Positions 1 to 11,862 of a stretch of DNA of 64,000 bases are shown piece by piece (the first letter of the stretch is position 1; every line of letters starts with the position of its first letter). Made by a program: the position numbers and the translations under genes. The DNA is taken from the NCBI RefSeq assembly GCF_030463565.1, contig NC_134675.1:18435862-18499861 (forward strand), written 5' to 3'. The DNA comes from Pelecanus crispus. Its lineage: Eukaryota > Chordata > Aves > Pelecaniformes > Pelecanidae. The notes under the pieces were generated by a model, which saw only the letters and a program-made list of their open reading frames with translations, was not told where the DNA came from and ran no database searches.

Positions 1-549
1 GATAGAGTTAATTTTCTTCCTAGTAGCGGGCATAGTGCTGTGTTTTGGATTTAGTAGGAGAAGAATGCTGATAACACACTGATGTTTTTAGTTGTTGCTA
101 AGTACTGCTTATGCTAGTCAAGGACTTTTCAGCTTCCTATGCTCTGCCAGGTACACAAGAAACAGGGAGGGGGCACAGCCAGAATAGTTGATCCAAACTG
201 GCCAAAAGGCTATTCCATACCATATGATGTCATGCTCAGTATATAAACTGGGGGGAGTGGGCCAGGGGGCAGCGATCGCTGCTCGGGAACTGTCTGGGTA
301 TCGGTCGGCGGGTGGTGAGCAATTGCATTGTGCATCACTTGCTGTGTATATTATTATTACTATTATTATTTTATTATTATTATTATCATTACTATTTTAC
401 TTTATTTCAATTATTAAACTGTTCTTATCTCAACCCAGGAGTGTTTCTCACTCTTACTCCTCTGATTCTCTCCCCCATCCCATCGGGGTAGGGGGAGTGA
501 GTGAGCGGCTACGTGGTGCTTAGTTGCTGGCTGGGGCTAAACCACGACA
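1..549 (+). mobile_element. LTR-A, plus-strand copy cut by the window edge
   Basis: This is one of at least eight LTR-A copies in the window. It matches the LTRs of the provirus at 7667-14543. About 20 bases of its 5' end lie outside the window, and it ends with the family's usual CCACGACA. A TATATAAA promoter box sits at 240-247, just after a CRE-like TGATGTCA. An ATT-rich microsatellite follows at about 350-420. The long open stretch inside is non-coding LTR sequence. Without the left flank I cannot tell whether it is a solo LTR or part of a provirus. Confidence 0.9.
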
Positions 550-1000
550 GTACCTTAATATTAGATGGGTCAAGATAGTTTTGTGGATAAAAGTACTGTG
601 CTAGACAGAATGTTTTGTTTTACAGAAATGTTTCTCCTTTCTCATGCATGAGCATATTTAGGGCAGGGCAATGGGCAGGGTAGTCCTCTGGGCCGCGAGG
701 TTCAAACCTCTCTGCTGTGGACCCCTTCAGGACTGATACTCACACCAGGGCTCACAAGTCATTGCCAAGAACATTAAGGTACTTCTAGCTTTCGGTACCT
801 CCCAGTCTTTCCCGGTGAGGCCCTTGGTGTGCCGCCGGGCTCTTTGACAGAGGAGATGGAGGCCTGGTGATGAATGCGCCTGGGGGAGACACAAATTCCT
901 GGCCCCTCTCCAAGGAACAGGCAGCAGGACAAAATCAATGGCTTTGTTGGGAGACTCACAGCCCAAGCTATCCCTGTAACTTTGCTTTAGCAGGGTGTCC
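550..1000. other. Unassigned stretch
   Basis: I see no gene, RNA or clear repeat here. The right part (from about 660) is GC-richer and may be a far-decayed extension of the ERV remnant that follows. Confidence 0.4.
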
Positions 1001-2299
1001 CTGTCACTTGGGAACATGGGACAAAATCCCTGAGCAGGCAGGGGTGTCAGCCCCCCATACTTGCTCAATCTAGCCTGTGAAATGGGAGGGAGGTGGCCCC
1101 ACATCTTCCTGGTTGTCTTGTGCAAACTGGGAACTGCCTGGAATCAGCTGCTGGGCGAAGTCCTGCAGGCGAGGTGGCAGCAAGAAGCTGCTCTGCTGGA
1201 AAAACCTCAGGGACAAGGGGGAAAGAGTCAATTTCTTCAGCAAGAACAGTCAAACATATCTTTTCAGGAGTGGGCAACACCAGGTCAGACCGTCGGACTG
1301 CTTGTAAGCCTGGTGGTTCGTATGGCTGTCGTGCTGCAGCTTTAGTGGCAATATCTGTTAGACTATTTCTTATCTCTTCTTTTGTCCTTCCGCCGATATG
1401 GACTAGTTGATGAATGATAGCAAGTTTCTCTGCCGCAGTCTGGACATCCGTTGTTGCCCCAAAACCAAATCAGCAGGTGCAAATGGCACATAGACTGTTC
1501 CCACAGAAAGCTGGCCATGTTCCAGTCCCAGACTTATAATTTTTGTCAGAGAGGTGCTTGCAAACCAAAAGCAGTAGCAATAGCTGGAGCAGAAACCAGA
1601 GTAAAAGCAGAAAAAGAGAGCAGTAGGAGAGATGGGTAAAGCTGAATGTGGAATGTCCTTGATTTTCCTGTTTGGCCAGAGATTTGATTTAATTTCTGAC
1701 CCAAAGGGGAAACTTCTCTCTGACATTTATAAATTCTGGAATGTAAAGAGCTCTTTTTTTTCCATTCATTCAGAGATCGTTACTTATTCTCCGCTCCAGA
1801 GGGGAGTTTTTGGTTGTTGTTTTTTTTTTTTTTATATACCTGACATACCGATAGTTCAGTAATTATCCCAGATATACCAATAGTCCATTTGTGATGGTAA
1901 CCCATCCTCCAAATGCTGGCATAAATAGCTCAGCTTAATATCATCAAAAGAAACAGATTGTGGCCACATTTGGATATGCGTCACCGAAGGTTGTCACTTC
2001 TGGCCAAATTTCCTGATACAGGGCTTGGGCTTTTGACAACCCAGCCATGCCATCAATAAATTTCCAGTTTTGCAACAATTCATCTACTGGTGACCTCTTC
2101 ACTATACTTTGTCTGCCTCCCAGTTTTACAAAAAAAATCACCTCCTTACCGCTAAATAAGATCCACAGTTCGTTACCCCCGTACCCAAGTATCTCGAGGT
2201 GAACTCACCCACAAGCCGGCAGTGCAGATCGTCAGGGTACAGATGGTAGTGAGACATTGGATCAGGTGAGTCGGCTGTGTCCCACCTGGATCGTCAAAC
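1001..2299 (-). pseudogene. gag: Decayed gag and leader of a class I-like ERV (ERV-D)
   Basis: Read on the minus strand, this region starts next to a reverse-oriented LTR at 2300 and carries broken open segments that look like the front of a retroviral Gag. A piece at about 2120-1944 contains DELLQNWKFIDG and EVTTFGDAYPN. A second at 1570-1403 contains VYVPFAPADLVLGQQRM, which resembles the matrix/capsid junction of class I Gag. The frame is interrupted repeatedly and no single reading frame survives. A primer-binding-like 16-mer lies at 2281-2296, three bases from the LTR edge, with the same spacing style as ERV-H at 32518-32533, so the two families are probably related. No pol or env was found to the left. 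The assignment rests on context and weak motif resemblance. Confidence 0.5.
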
Positions 2300-2880
2300 T
2301 GTTACAAAAATTTTGCAACTAGCCGGTGCCGACTGAGGAGAGAGGCCAGGACGCAAAGTATAGAATTACAAGGGTAAATATTTATTCATGTGCATGAGGT
2401 GTCCCAGCCAAATTGAGGCACCCCAAATGTGGTTTTACACAGGGTTCTTATACCCTTCAAACATTCAGGTACAATGCGATTTGACTAATCACTAACGCAC
2501 ACACTGCCCATTACTAATCATAGTAATATTTTGCAAAGCAACTATATTTTTGCAGTATTCTTGCTACTTGTCTATTGATCCAGATGTCCCTGGAGTCATT
2601 CTTGCTATAATTACTTAGTTATGACACCAGACGACGCTGGGAGGGTTTCAAAGATGTGTTAGAGGGGCTAGGATGCTGGCGTTATCTTGATTGTCCAGGG
2701 GTATCCTTTATCCTTCATGGACAGCTCTAACCTTCCAAGAAGCAAAGTCCTTATTTCCAGGGCCAGGCTGTCCTTTAGTTTGTTTTACTTAAGCATGAAC
2801 AATACCAAAGTCTCCAGTAAAATTGCACTTCCTCATTACATTACAGTGTATAATGTGAACCAATATGTATATTAACAAAG
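2300..2880 (-). mobile_element. LTR-D, minus strand
   Basis: It begins TGTTACAAAAATTTTGC on the plus strand, so its 3' end reads ...TTTTTGTAACA, close to the ...TTTTTGTATCA end of the ERV-H LTR. On the minus strand it has a GGTATAAGAACCC TATA-like box near 2448 and an AATAAA signal near 2388. The right (U3) edge is not defined by a target-site duplication and is approximate. Confidence 0.6.
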
Positions 2881-3731
2881 TTAATACACTTTCATACTAT
2901 AAAGACTGGTTGATAGAATAGTTAGGGAAGGGAATTTTCATAACATGTTTCACACATTGAAACAGCCTGAAATCTTATTTGCATGCTCACTATCAGGGAA
3001 CTTCATAAGAATTTTCATTGGAAAGCACAGCAAAGGAGACAGGCTGTATTAATACAATTGCATACATAGATGGAGCTCCAGCACAAAGAAGTATGTTCAG
3101 TGTTACACTCACAGTACTACTGCAACCAAAGATTCAAATTCAAGTTCATTAGCATTAAAGTAACTCATGATACTACAGCTATTACCTTACTTACTGACAA
3201 TCCTTTATGTATAGTACAGAGATCTATAGATAACTTTTGCTTCTTTTTAAAGTCAGAAGCTTTAAAACTTGACTCAGAGTAATATTTGCTTTTTTCTCTC
3301 ACTAGGCAGTATCCTAGGGTTTGACCTACAGAATAACAGATGCAAAAGGACTGTAGATGCTGCAGTTTTGAGCATATCTCTGTAATTTGGTACCACCGCA
3401 TTAGAGATCAGAGCAGTAGGACACTGGTGCCACACAGTACAGGAATATCAGGTAGGATTCCCAATGTTAAGCAGCATTACTGACAACCTGTGAAACTCTC
3501 TGTCATCAGCAGGTTGCATTCTGCAGCAGACTATTGCTGCTATATGGTTCAGTCCAGTACACGGTACAGAGATGCCTTCATAGTTTAAATGTTTTGATGT
3601 CCACTGGAATTCACTGCCCAGAACTGCCAAGTCTCCTCACACTGTGCACTAGAAGCCTTAAGAGTACAAAAACTATAGGACAAGATGCTATGGCTAAAGT
3701 GCTACCTGCATCCAGGTAGCAGATGAAGGAC
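2881..3731. other. Unassigned AT-rich stretch
   Basis: No gene, RNA or recognisable repeat is visible. The first part may still be U3 of the LTR to its left; the rest looks like single-copy host DNA. Confidence 0.4.
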
Positions 3732-4868
3732 TGTTGTGGTTTAACCCCAGTACACAGCTAAGCACCACACAGCCGCTTGCTCACTCCCCCGCCCGGTGGG
3801 ATGGGGGAGAGAATTGGAAGGGTAAAAGTGAGAAAACTCGAGGGTTGAGATAAAGACAGTGTCCTGGTTTAACCCCAGTCGGCAACTAAGCACCACACAG
3901 CCGCTCGCTCACCCTCCCCCCTAGAGTGGGATGGGGGAGAGAATTGGAAAAAAAAAGTAAAACCCGTGGGTTGAAATAAAGGCAGTTTAATAGGACAGCA
4001 GAGGAAGAGAAAATAATAATAATAACAACGATGATAAAAGAATATACAGAACAAGTGATGCACAATGCAATTGCTCACCACCCGCCGACCGATACCCAGA
4101 CAGTTCCTGAGCAGCGATCGCTGCCCCCCGGCCAACTCCCCCCAGCTTATATACTGAGCATGATGTCATATGGTATGGAATACCCCTTTGGTCAGTTTGG
4201 GTGAACTATCCTGACTGTGCTCCCTCCCAGCTTCTTGTGCACCTGGCAGAGCATGGGAAGCTGAAAAGTCCTTGACTAGCATAAGCAGTACTTAGCAACA
4301 ACTAAAACATCAGAGTGTTATCAACAGCATTCTCATCCTAAATCCAAAACACAGCACTATGCCAGCTACTAGGAAGAAAATTAATTCTATCCCAGCTGAA
4401 ACCAGGATAGACAGTTTAATTGGTAAAGCAAAAGCTGTGCACGTAAGCAAAGCAAAATAAGGAATTCATTCACTGCTTCCTATCGGCAGGCAGGTGTTCA
4501 GCCATCTCCAGGAAAGCAGGGCTCCATCATGCATAACGGTTACTTGGCAAGACAAAGTTCGCCATAACTCTGAACATCCCCCCCTTCCTTCTTCCCCCAG
4601 CTTTTATTGCTGAACATGATGTCATATGGTATGGAATATCCCTTTGGTCAGTTTGGGTCAGCTGTCCCAGCTGTGTCCCCTCCCAACTTCTTGTGTACCC
4701 CCAGCCTACTTGCTGGCAGGGTAGTGTGAGAAGCAGAGAAGACCTTGACACTGTGTAAGCACTGCTCAGCAATAGCTAAAACATGACTGTTTTCATCACA
4801 AATCCAGAACATAGCACCATACAAGCTACTATGAAGAACTTTAACTCTATCCCAGCCAAAACCAGTAC
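3732..4868 (-). mobile_element. LTR-E solo copy, split by an LTR-A insertion
   Basis: The outer LTR occupies 3732-3859 and 4415-4868. It matches the LTR at 61664-62254, including the GCTGTGCACG-AAGCAAAGC segment. It begins TGTTGTGG and ends CCAGTACA as printed. The flanks are AGGAC on the left and AGCAC on the right, a plausible 5-bp target-site duplication with one change, which fits an older solo LTR. The inner LTR-A is described separately. Confidence 0.85.
3860..4409 (-). mobile_element. LTR-A solo copy nested in LTR-E
   Basis: This is a complete LTR-A in reverse orientation. It is flanked by perfect 5-bp direct repeats GACAG at 3855-3859 and 4410-4414, which proves insertion into the pre-existing LTR-E. 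The printed right end is GGATA rather than the usual GGACA. It contains the CRE-like TGATGTCA and TATA region shared by the family. Confidence 0.92.
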
Positions 4869-5815
4869 AAGCACTCTTGGTCTTCTCTGAGGAAGCTGTT
4901 GTAATATTACTGCAATTTTCCTTTTGTTGATCTAAATCTTAAGGGCTTTAGATCCTTCAGAGGTAAGCACAGCTGAGCAGGAAAACAGAACTCAATCATG
5001 CCACAAGAACCTTCATTTTTGTGCATCTATTTGAGCAACAGCATATTAAAGAACAAGACTGACCGAAGTCCAAATGTTGGTAGTTTGAACAACAGGCCAT
5101 TTTAGAGCTCATGACCCTATCCTGAATTAGTATAATGACCACAACAATCTACCTGAACTCCTAAAAATGAAATCTTAGCCTAAAAGCTTCATTACTATGA
5201 ATTCTTACCTTGAACTTTGAGTTATGTTACCTCCAGAACAGCATGAAAATACACTTAAAATGAAATGTTTCAACTCACTGGGTTGGTTTTTTTTTTTTTT
5301 TTTGCTGTTCTTATGAATTCAACTTTCTTAGCTTGTTCAGCTTTCATCTTCCAGTCCTGAAACTGAAACTGTCGAACAGCACCTGCAGTACTGAAACAGC
5401 TGTCATTCTGTACATAAATTAAAATATTATTCAATCTTTTATGTTTAAACACTGTGACTGATCAATGAACCCCTACAATGGAAGAAGGCTCATAGAAGAT
5501 AGGCAAGGATGATGTGCTCATAAAGCTCAGAAAAGGATGTCAGGAGAGACCACAGCTATCGTAAAGGAAGCTGAACTTATCTCAACACCAAGGGGACCGG
5601 AGGGTGGCCTTTGTTATAGATAAAAGACTGTATCAGTTGAGTGGATCAACTGGTTATATAAATGGCCTTCCTAAAATACTCAATAGAAAGTATTATCTTC
5701 TTGAGCCAGCCAGATGAACATGAGGGAAGGGTATATATGTCTCAGCCCAATATAGAGTATAAAAATCAAACAACCAACAAAATGAACTTTGCAGAGAGCA
5801 ATGAGCTTGAGCTGG
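4869..5815. other. Unassigned stretch, probably host DNA
   Basis: About 950 bases without a supportable gene. A run of 17 T lies near 5287-5303. Short open stretches here are not convincing. Confidence 0.5.
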
Positions 5816-6215
5816 TGTCCTGGTTTTGGCTGGGATAGAGTCAATTTTCTTCCTAGTAGCAGGTATAGTGCTGTGTTTTGGATTTAGGATGAGAATAATG
5901 TTGATAACACACTGATGTTTTAGTTCTTGCTGAGCAGTGCTTACACTAAGTCAAGGACGTTTCAGCTTCTCATACTGCCCTGCCAGCGAGGAGGCTGGAG
6001 GTGCACAAGAAGCTGGGAGGGGGCACAGCCAGGACAGCTGATCCAAACTGGCCAAAGGGATATTCCATAACTTATGACATCATGTTGAACAAAAAAACTG
6101 GGGGGGGAGTTGGCCAGGGGGGGCACAGCCGCTGCTCGGGAACTGGCTGGGCATCAGTCAGCGGGTGGTGAGCAATTACATTGTGCATCACATGTTTTGT
6201 ATATTTTTTTATCAT
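5816..6215 (+). mobile_element. LTR-A, plus-strand, 3'-truncated
   Basis: It starts with the family's TGTCCTGGTTTTGGC and runs through the TATA region to the poly-pyrimidine/ATT segment, then breaks off into a different element at about 6215. The U5 end is missing, so no target-site duplication can be scored. Confidence 0.8.
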
Positions 6216-7089
6216 TTATCATGATTTATTTGCTCTCAGAGTTGTTGTGCTTGTTCTCAGACTTGTGTTATGTAACACCTTACTTGCTGTATATGTTCCT
6301 GTCGTGGTTTAGCCCCAGCCAGCAACTAAGCACCATGCAGCCACCTGCTCACTCCCCCTATCCCGATGGGATGGGGGAGAGAATCGGAGGAATAAGAGTG
6401 AGAAACACTCCTGGGTTGAGATAAGAACAGTTTAATACTTGAAATAAAGTAAAATAGTAATGATAATAGTAACAATATAATAATTATAATAATAATATAC
6501 AAAGCAAGTGATGCACAATGCAATTGCTCACCACCTGCCGACCGATACCCAGACAGTTCCTGAGCAGCGATCGCTGCTCCCCGGCCAACCCCCCCCAGTT
6601 TATATACTGAGCATGATGGCATATGGTATGGAATAGCCCTTTGGTCAGTTTGGATCAACTATTCTGGCTGTGCCCCCTCCCAGTTTCCTGTGTACCTGGC
6701 AGAGCATGGGAAGCTGAAAAGTCCTTGACTAGCATAAGCACTACTTAGCAACAACTAAAAACATCAGTGTGTTATCAGCATTCTTCTCCTACTAAATCCA
6801 AAACACAGCACTATGCCTGCTACTAGGAAGAAAATTAACTCTATCCCAGCCAAAACCAGGACAGTTCCCTGTTGTTCTGTTTATCACCTCTGGGGGCTGG
6901 ATTAAGGTTATCATTTTGCTGTACTGGGTAATACTGGCTTACGATATGGTAAAATTACTGGTTGTGAGACTAATCTGGTATTTGTACTCAGCATTGCCGT
7001 CATCTCTGTACTTCGGGAACCATCTCTCGGAAACTATTAATGACTACACTCTTTAACTTTTCTCCTTGGAGAGACAATTTATGGGGGAG
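6216..7089 (+). mobile_element. 3' internal end of ERV-F, split by a solo LTR-A
   Basis: Two pieces, about 6216-6299 and 6869-7089, form the non-coding 3' end of a plus-strand ERV ahead of its LTR at 7090. The second piece is homologous to 63760-64000 (shared TGTTTATCACCTCTGGG and an ATCTCTCGGAAA-type segment). A polypurine run (ATGGGGGAG) lies directly before the LTR, as expected for a plus-strand primer. The interruption is the LTR-A at 6300-6863. Confidence 0.65.
6300..6863 (-). mobile_element. LTR-A solo copy with GTTCC duplication
   Basis: A complete reverse-oriented LTR-A of 564 bp. It is flanked by perfect 5-bp repeats GTTCC at 6295-6299 and 6864-6868. It closely resembles both LTRs of the provirus at 7667-14543 and is likely the remnant of provirus excision by LTR-LTR recombination. 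Confidence 0.93.
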
Positions 7090-7666
7090 TGTCAGGGACT
7101 GAAAGAGTTACTGTCTCAAACATTGTGGTGAGGCAAGTTAAGGTCTCCATAGTGATAAATTGGGGTCTGCATAGCACCACAGGTGAGAAACCGATTAGCA
7201 CGGAGTTGGCAGGGAGCAGGGAGCCATGTCGGAGTATTCGCAGTTCCGCCCTCTGATGGCCAAAGGTCATGCAGAGTTCATTTGAGGAAGGGGCTCACGA
7301 CCACCCGAAAGACCCCTCGCGACCACCCCCCCAGTGGCGCCTGCGCAGAAGATGGAGAACATTCTGGAACAAGACTCAAGGGGGGCGAGACTAGAGGCGG
7401 GGACTGGCCTATAAAAGACACAACTTCTAGGGGCTGCGTGGTGCGCATTTACCATGGGAGGATCCTATCCTGCCTCGGACCTGCCTCGTGCCGGTGCAGC
7501 CGGAGGCCCTGCGCTCTGATAGCAGCACGCCCACTGCTGGAGCACTGCTGTGTTTATCATCGACATCGTGGGATCCAAGGGTGGTGAGATCTCTCTCTTC
7601 TCTTTCTTCCTTATCCTTTCCTTTTATAAGTATTTGGATTAGAACCCACGTTGCTTATTTTGGTGT
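7090..7666 (+). mobile_element. LTR-F, 5' part, broken by ERV-A
   Basis: The LTR begins TGTCAGGGACTGAAAG right after a polypurine run. It has a TATAAAA box at 7410-7416 in a GC-rich promoter, and a pyrimidine-rich stretch near 7590-7630. It stops at the ERV-A insertion point; sequence after ERV-A at 14544 resumes with the duplicated GGTGT. Open stretches across the promoter are not treated as genes. Confidence 0.7.
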
Positions 7667-8228
7667 TGTCGTGGTTTAGTCCCAGCCAGCAACTCAGTAC
7701 CACACAGCCGCTCGCTCACTCCCCCTACCCTGATGGGATGGGGGAGAGAATTGGAGGAGTAAGAGTGAGAAACACTCCTGGGTTGCGATAAGAATAGTTT
7801 AATAATTGAAATAAAATAAAGTAAAATAATAATAATAGCAATATAATAATAGTAATAATAATATACAAAGCAAGTGATGCACAATGCAATCGCTCACCAC
7901 CCAACGACCGATACCCAGACAGTTCCCGAGCAGCGGTCCCTGCTCCCCGGCCAACCCCCCCAGTTTATATACTGAGCATGACGTCATATGGTATGGAATA
8001 GCCCTTTGGTCAGTTTGGATCAACTATTCTGGCTGTGCTCCCTCCCAGTTTCTTGTGCACCTGGCAGAGCATGGGAAGCTGAAAAGTCCTTGACTAGCAT
8101 AAGCAGTACTCAGCAACAACTAAAAACATCAGCATGTTATCAACATTCTTCTCCTACTAAATCCAAAACACAGCACTATGCCTGCTGCTAGGAAGAAAAT
8201 TAACTCTATCCCAGCTGAAACCAGGACA
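7667..8228 (-). mobile_element. 3' LTR of ERV-A
   Basis: A 562-bp LTR. It contains a perfect palindromic CRE, TGACGTCA, at 7979-7986, immediately upstream (on the minus strand) of the TATATAAA box. An ATT/AAT microsatellite follows near 7825-7862. It pairs with the LTR at 13981-14543. Confidence 0.95.
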
Positions 8229-8243
8229 GTATCCACCCCCTTA
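8229..8243 (-). other. Polypurine tract of ERV-A
   Basis: On the minus strand, AAGGGGGTGGATAC abuts the 3' LTR. It is the expected plus-strand primer. The equivalent site in ERV-B is at 23591-23603. Confidence 0.8.
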
Positions 8244-8676
8244 TTCTATACCATCTACGTCATGCACAGGTACTACCCCTTTCCAATGTGTTCCAATTAA
8301 TCACCACCGCTTTCCCTATCTTGATATACACACAGATATCATTCCCTTTGTCTATGGCCCATCCCTCTAAAATGTCCATTGAGTTCATTTAGCCCATGAC
8401 TTTGGGTTCCATCTGTTATCACAGTCTTTCAGAGCAGGAGAGGTGGTGTGCAGTGTTGGACTGTTGCATGCTGAAGTCAGTTCTCATTCCAACATGGTTT
8501 CATCAAAGTTCATTTTCATTAAGCTGGGCAATTATTGCAATACCACTGATGTGGCATATAGCAATCATAATATACAGTATTATATACTTAATATTAACCT
8601 ACTCTATTATTATATTAACATGCAGTTAAGAGATAACATACAGTATTATATAGCAATTAACATCACACCATTCAGT
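8244..8676 (-). other. Spacer between ERV-A integrase and 3' LTR
   Basis: About 430 bases that are homologous to 23193-23590 of ERV-B but carry an extra A/T-rich insertion of roughly 60 bases. No envelope gene is present. In ERV-B the first 37 codons after the pol stop stay open and hydrophobic; here that frame is broken by the insertion. Confidence 0.7.
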
Positions 8677-10866
8677 TCATTGGCTATTTTCACCCAAAAT
8701 CAAAGCCCCTTGAGGTACACATCGGACTTCCCCATCCTTTTGCATCACCCACCAAGTATACCCAGGTCCTTGAGCAAAAGCAATCCCACGAATGGGTTTG
8801 CCTTTGTCCGAGGCTAGAGTAACCCAGACTGTCTTCCCCAGCATATTCTTAATGTGCACTACAGGGACTTTATCTCCTTCTGCAGTACGTAAAAGTTTTG
8901 ATTGGGCAGGGCCAGCTTGATTGGCAGATCCCCTAGTGTTAACTAACCAGGTGGCTTTTGCTAACTGTGTATCCCAATGTTTGAATGTCCCACCACCCAT
9001 TGCTCTCAGGGTAGTCTTTAACAATCCATTGTATCGCTCAATTTTCCCGGAGGCTGGTGCATGGTAAGGGATGTGATACACCCACTCAATGCCATGCTCT
9101 TTGGCCCAGGTGTCTATGAGGTTGTTTTGGAAATGAGTCCCGTTGTCTGACTCAATTCTTTCTGGGGTGCCATGTCGCCACAGGACTTGCTTTTCAAGGC
9201 CCAGGATGGTGTTCCGGGCGGTGGCATGGGGCACGGGATATGTTTCCAACCATCCAGTGGTTGCTTCCACCATGGTGAGCACATAGCGCTTGCCTTGGCG
9301 GGTCTGTGGGAGCGTGATGTAATCAATCTGCCAGGCCTCCCCATATTTATATTTCAGCCATCGTTCACTATACGCAAGGGGCTTGAACTGCTTGGCTTGC
9401 TTGATTGCAGCGCATGTTTCACACTCATGAATAACCTGTGCAATATTGTCCATAGTTAAGTCCACCCCTCGATCACGAGCCCATTTATACGTTGCATCCC
9501 TTCCTTGATGGCCTGAGGCATCATGGGCCCACCGAGCTATAAATAATTCACCCTTATGTTGCCAGTCCAAATCCACCTGAGCCACTTCAATCTTAGCAGC
9601 CTGATCCACCTGCTGGTTGTTTTGATGTTCTTCAGTGGCCCGACTCTTGGGTACATGAGCATCTACATGACGAACTTTTACAACCAGGTTCTCTACCCGG
9701 GCAGCAATATCTTGCCACAATGCGGCAGCCCAGATTGGTTTGCCTCTGCGCTGCCAGTTGCTCTGCTTCCATTGCTGCAGCCAACCCCACAGGGCATTTG
9801 CCACCATCCATGAGTCAGTATAGAGATAAAGGACTGGCCACTTTTCTCTTTCAGCAATATCTGAAGCCAGCTGGATGGCTTTCACCTCTGCAAACTGACT
9901 CGACTCCCCTTCTCCTTCAGCAGTTTCTGCGACTTGTCGTATAGGACTCCATACAGCAGCTTTCCACCTCCGATGCTTTCCCACGAGACGACAGGACCCA
10001 TCAGTGAACAGGGCATATTGCTTCTCATTTTCTGGCAATTTATTATACAGTGGGGCCTCTTCAGCACGTGTCACCTCCTCCTCTGGTGATATTCTAAGGT
10101 TTTTTCCTTCTGGCCAGTCCATGATCACTTCCAAGATTCCTGGGCGACTGGGGTTTCCTATTCGAGCCCGTTGTGTGATCAATGCAACCCACTTACTCCA
10201 CGTAGCATCAGTTGCATGATGTGTAGAGGGGACCCTCCCTTTGAACATCCAGCCCAACACCAGCAGTCGGGGTGCCAGCAGGAGCTGTGCTTCAGTACCA
10301 ACCACTTCTGAAGCAGCTCGAACCCCTTCATATGCTGCCAGTATCTCTTTCTCAGTTGGAGTGTAGCGGGCTTCGGATCCTCTGTATCCCCGACTCCAAA
10401 ACCCTAGGGGTCGACCTCGAGTCTCCCCTGGTGCTTTCTGCCAGAGGCTCCAGGTAGGGCCATTCTCCCCGGCTGCAGTGTAGAGCACATTTTTAATATC
10501 CTGCCCTGCCCGGACTGGCCCAAGGGCTACTGCATGAACTATCTCCCATTTAATTTGTTCAAAGGCTTGTTGTTGCTCAGGGCCCCATTTGAAATCGTTC
10601 TTCTTCCGGGTCACTTGATAGAGAGGGCTTACGATCTGGCTGTAATTTGGAATATGCATTCTCCAAAAACCCACAACGCCTAAGAAAGCTTGTGTTTCCT
10701 TTTTGCTAGTTGGTGGAGACATAGCTGTTATTTTGTTGATCACATCCATTGGGATCTGACGACGTCCATCTTGCCATTTTATTCCTAAGAACTGGATCTC
10801 CTGTGCAGGTCCCTTGACCTTACTCTGTTTTATGGCAAAACCAGCCTTCAGAAGGATTTGGACTAT
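8677..10866 (-). pseudogene. pol: ERV-A pol, 3' two thirds: RT connection, RNase H, integrase
   Basis: This open stretch runs from just after an in-frame stop at 10867 to the natural stop at 8677. Counting from the ATG at 10749, it holds the RT thumb/connection region with FLGVVGFWRMHIPNYS (about residue 22). RNase H follows with ALFTDGSC (about 246), AEVKAIQLA (about 288) and LYTDSW (about 309). The integrase zinc region HDASGHQG...HECETC spans roughly 409-448. The integrase core keeps its acidic triad: D in WQIDYITLP, D in ESDNGTHF and E in GKIERYN. All visible catalytic residues are intact, so this half looks recently functional. It lies in the same frame as the upstream RT and gag. Only the single stop at 10867 separates it from RT, where the homologous codon in ERV-B is AAA (Lys). 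Confidence 0.93.
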
Positions 10867-11862
10867 TTACTTTCCCTTCTCAAAAACTTCTTCTGCTGTG
10901 TTGCCCCACACAATGATGTCATCAATGTACTGCAGATGTTCTGGAGCTTCACCCTGTTCCAGTGCTGTCTGGATCAGTCCATGGCAAATGATGGGGCTGT
11001 GCTTCCACCCCTGGGGCAGTCGGTTCCAGGTGTACTGAACACCCCTCCAGGTAAAAGCAAACCGAGGCCTGCACTCTGCTGCCAAAGGGATGGAGAAAAA
11101 TGCATTAGCAATATCAATTGTGGCATACCACTTAGCTGCCTTTGACTCCAGTTCGTATTGAAGTTCTAGCATGTCTGGCACGGCAGCACTCAGTGGCGGT
11201 GTAACGTCGTTCAGGCCACGATAGTCCACTGTTAGTCTCCACTCCCCCTTAGACTTTCGCACTGGCCATATGGGACTGTTAAAGGGTGAGCGAGTCTTGC
11301 TGATCACTCCCTGGCTCTCCAGTCGACGAATCAGGTTATGGATGGGAATCAGGGAGTCTCGGTTGGTGCGATATTGCCGCCTGTGCACAGTTGTGGTAGC
11401 AATCGGCACCTGTTGTTCCTCAACCTTCAGCAACCCTACAATCGAAGGGTACTCTGAGAGACCGGGCAAGGTGGACAGCTGTTTAATTTCCTCTGTCTCC
11501 ATGGCAGCTATACCAAAAGCCCACCGGTACCCTTTTGGGTCCTTGAAATACCCTCTCCTGAGGTAGTCTATGCCAAGGATGCACGGAGCCTCTGGGCCAG
11601 TCACAATGGGGTGCTTTTGCCACTCATTCCCAGTTAGGCTCACTTCAGCTTCCAGTACAGTTAGCTGTTGGGATCCCCCTGTCACTCCAGAAATACAAAT
11701 GGGTTCTGCCCCTCTATAGTTTGATGGCATTAGCGTGCACTGTGCACCAGTGTCCACTAGAGCCTTATACTCCTGTGGGTCTGACGTTCCAGGCCATCGA
11801 ATCCACACAGTCCAGTAAACCCGGTTGTCCCTTTCCTCCACCTGGCTGGAGGCAGGGCCCCT
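10867..11862 (-). pseudogene. pol: ERV-A protease and RT palm, ending at a premature stop
   Basis: The frame opens after a TAG at 11863-11865 and closes at a TAA at 10867-10869. The aspartic protease active site reads ALVDTGAQCTL near the start, and a flap-like ILGIDYL follows. RT motifs appear in order: WRLTVDYRGLN, TIDIANAFFSIPL, NRLPQGWKHSP and the catalytic LQYIDDIIVWGN. The YIDD pair is intact. The TAA sits just after the palm and would truncate RT; the matching codon in ERV-B encodes lysine, so it is most simply a single point mutation. The frame matches gag, so expression of pol from gag would need read-through of the TAG rather than a frameshift. Confidence 0.93.

Noticed and set aside
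188..523. A 111-codon open stretch, with similar ones at 6326-6658, 7799-8023 and 63007-63324
   Set aside because: These recur in every LTR-A copy, span the TATA box and microsatellite, and vary in frame between copies. They are LTR sequence.
7183..7587. A 134-codon open stretch
   Set aside because: It crosses the GC-rich promoter and TATA box of LTR-F and has no protein family resemblance.
8229..8676. An envelope gene in ERV-A
   Set aside because: Only about 430 bases lie between integrase and the 3' LTR, with no sequons, cleavage site or long open frame.
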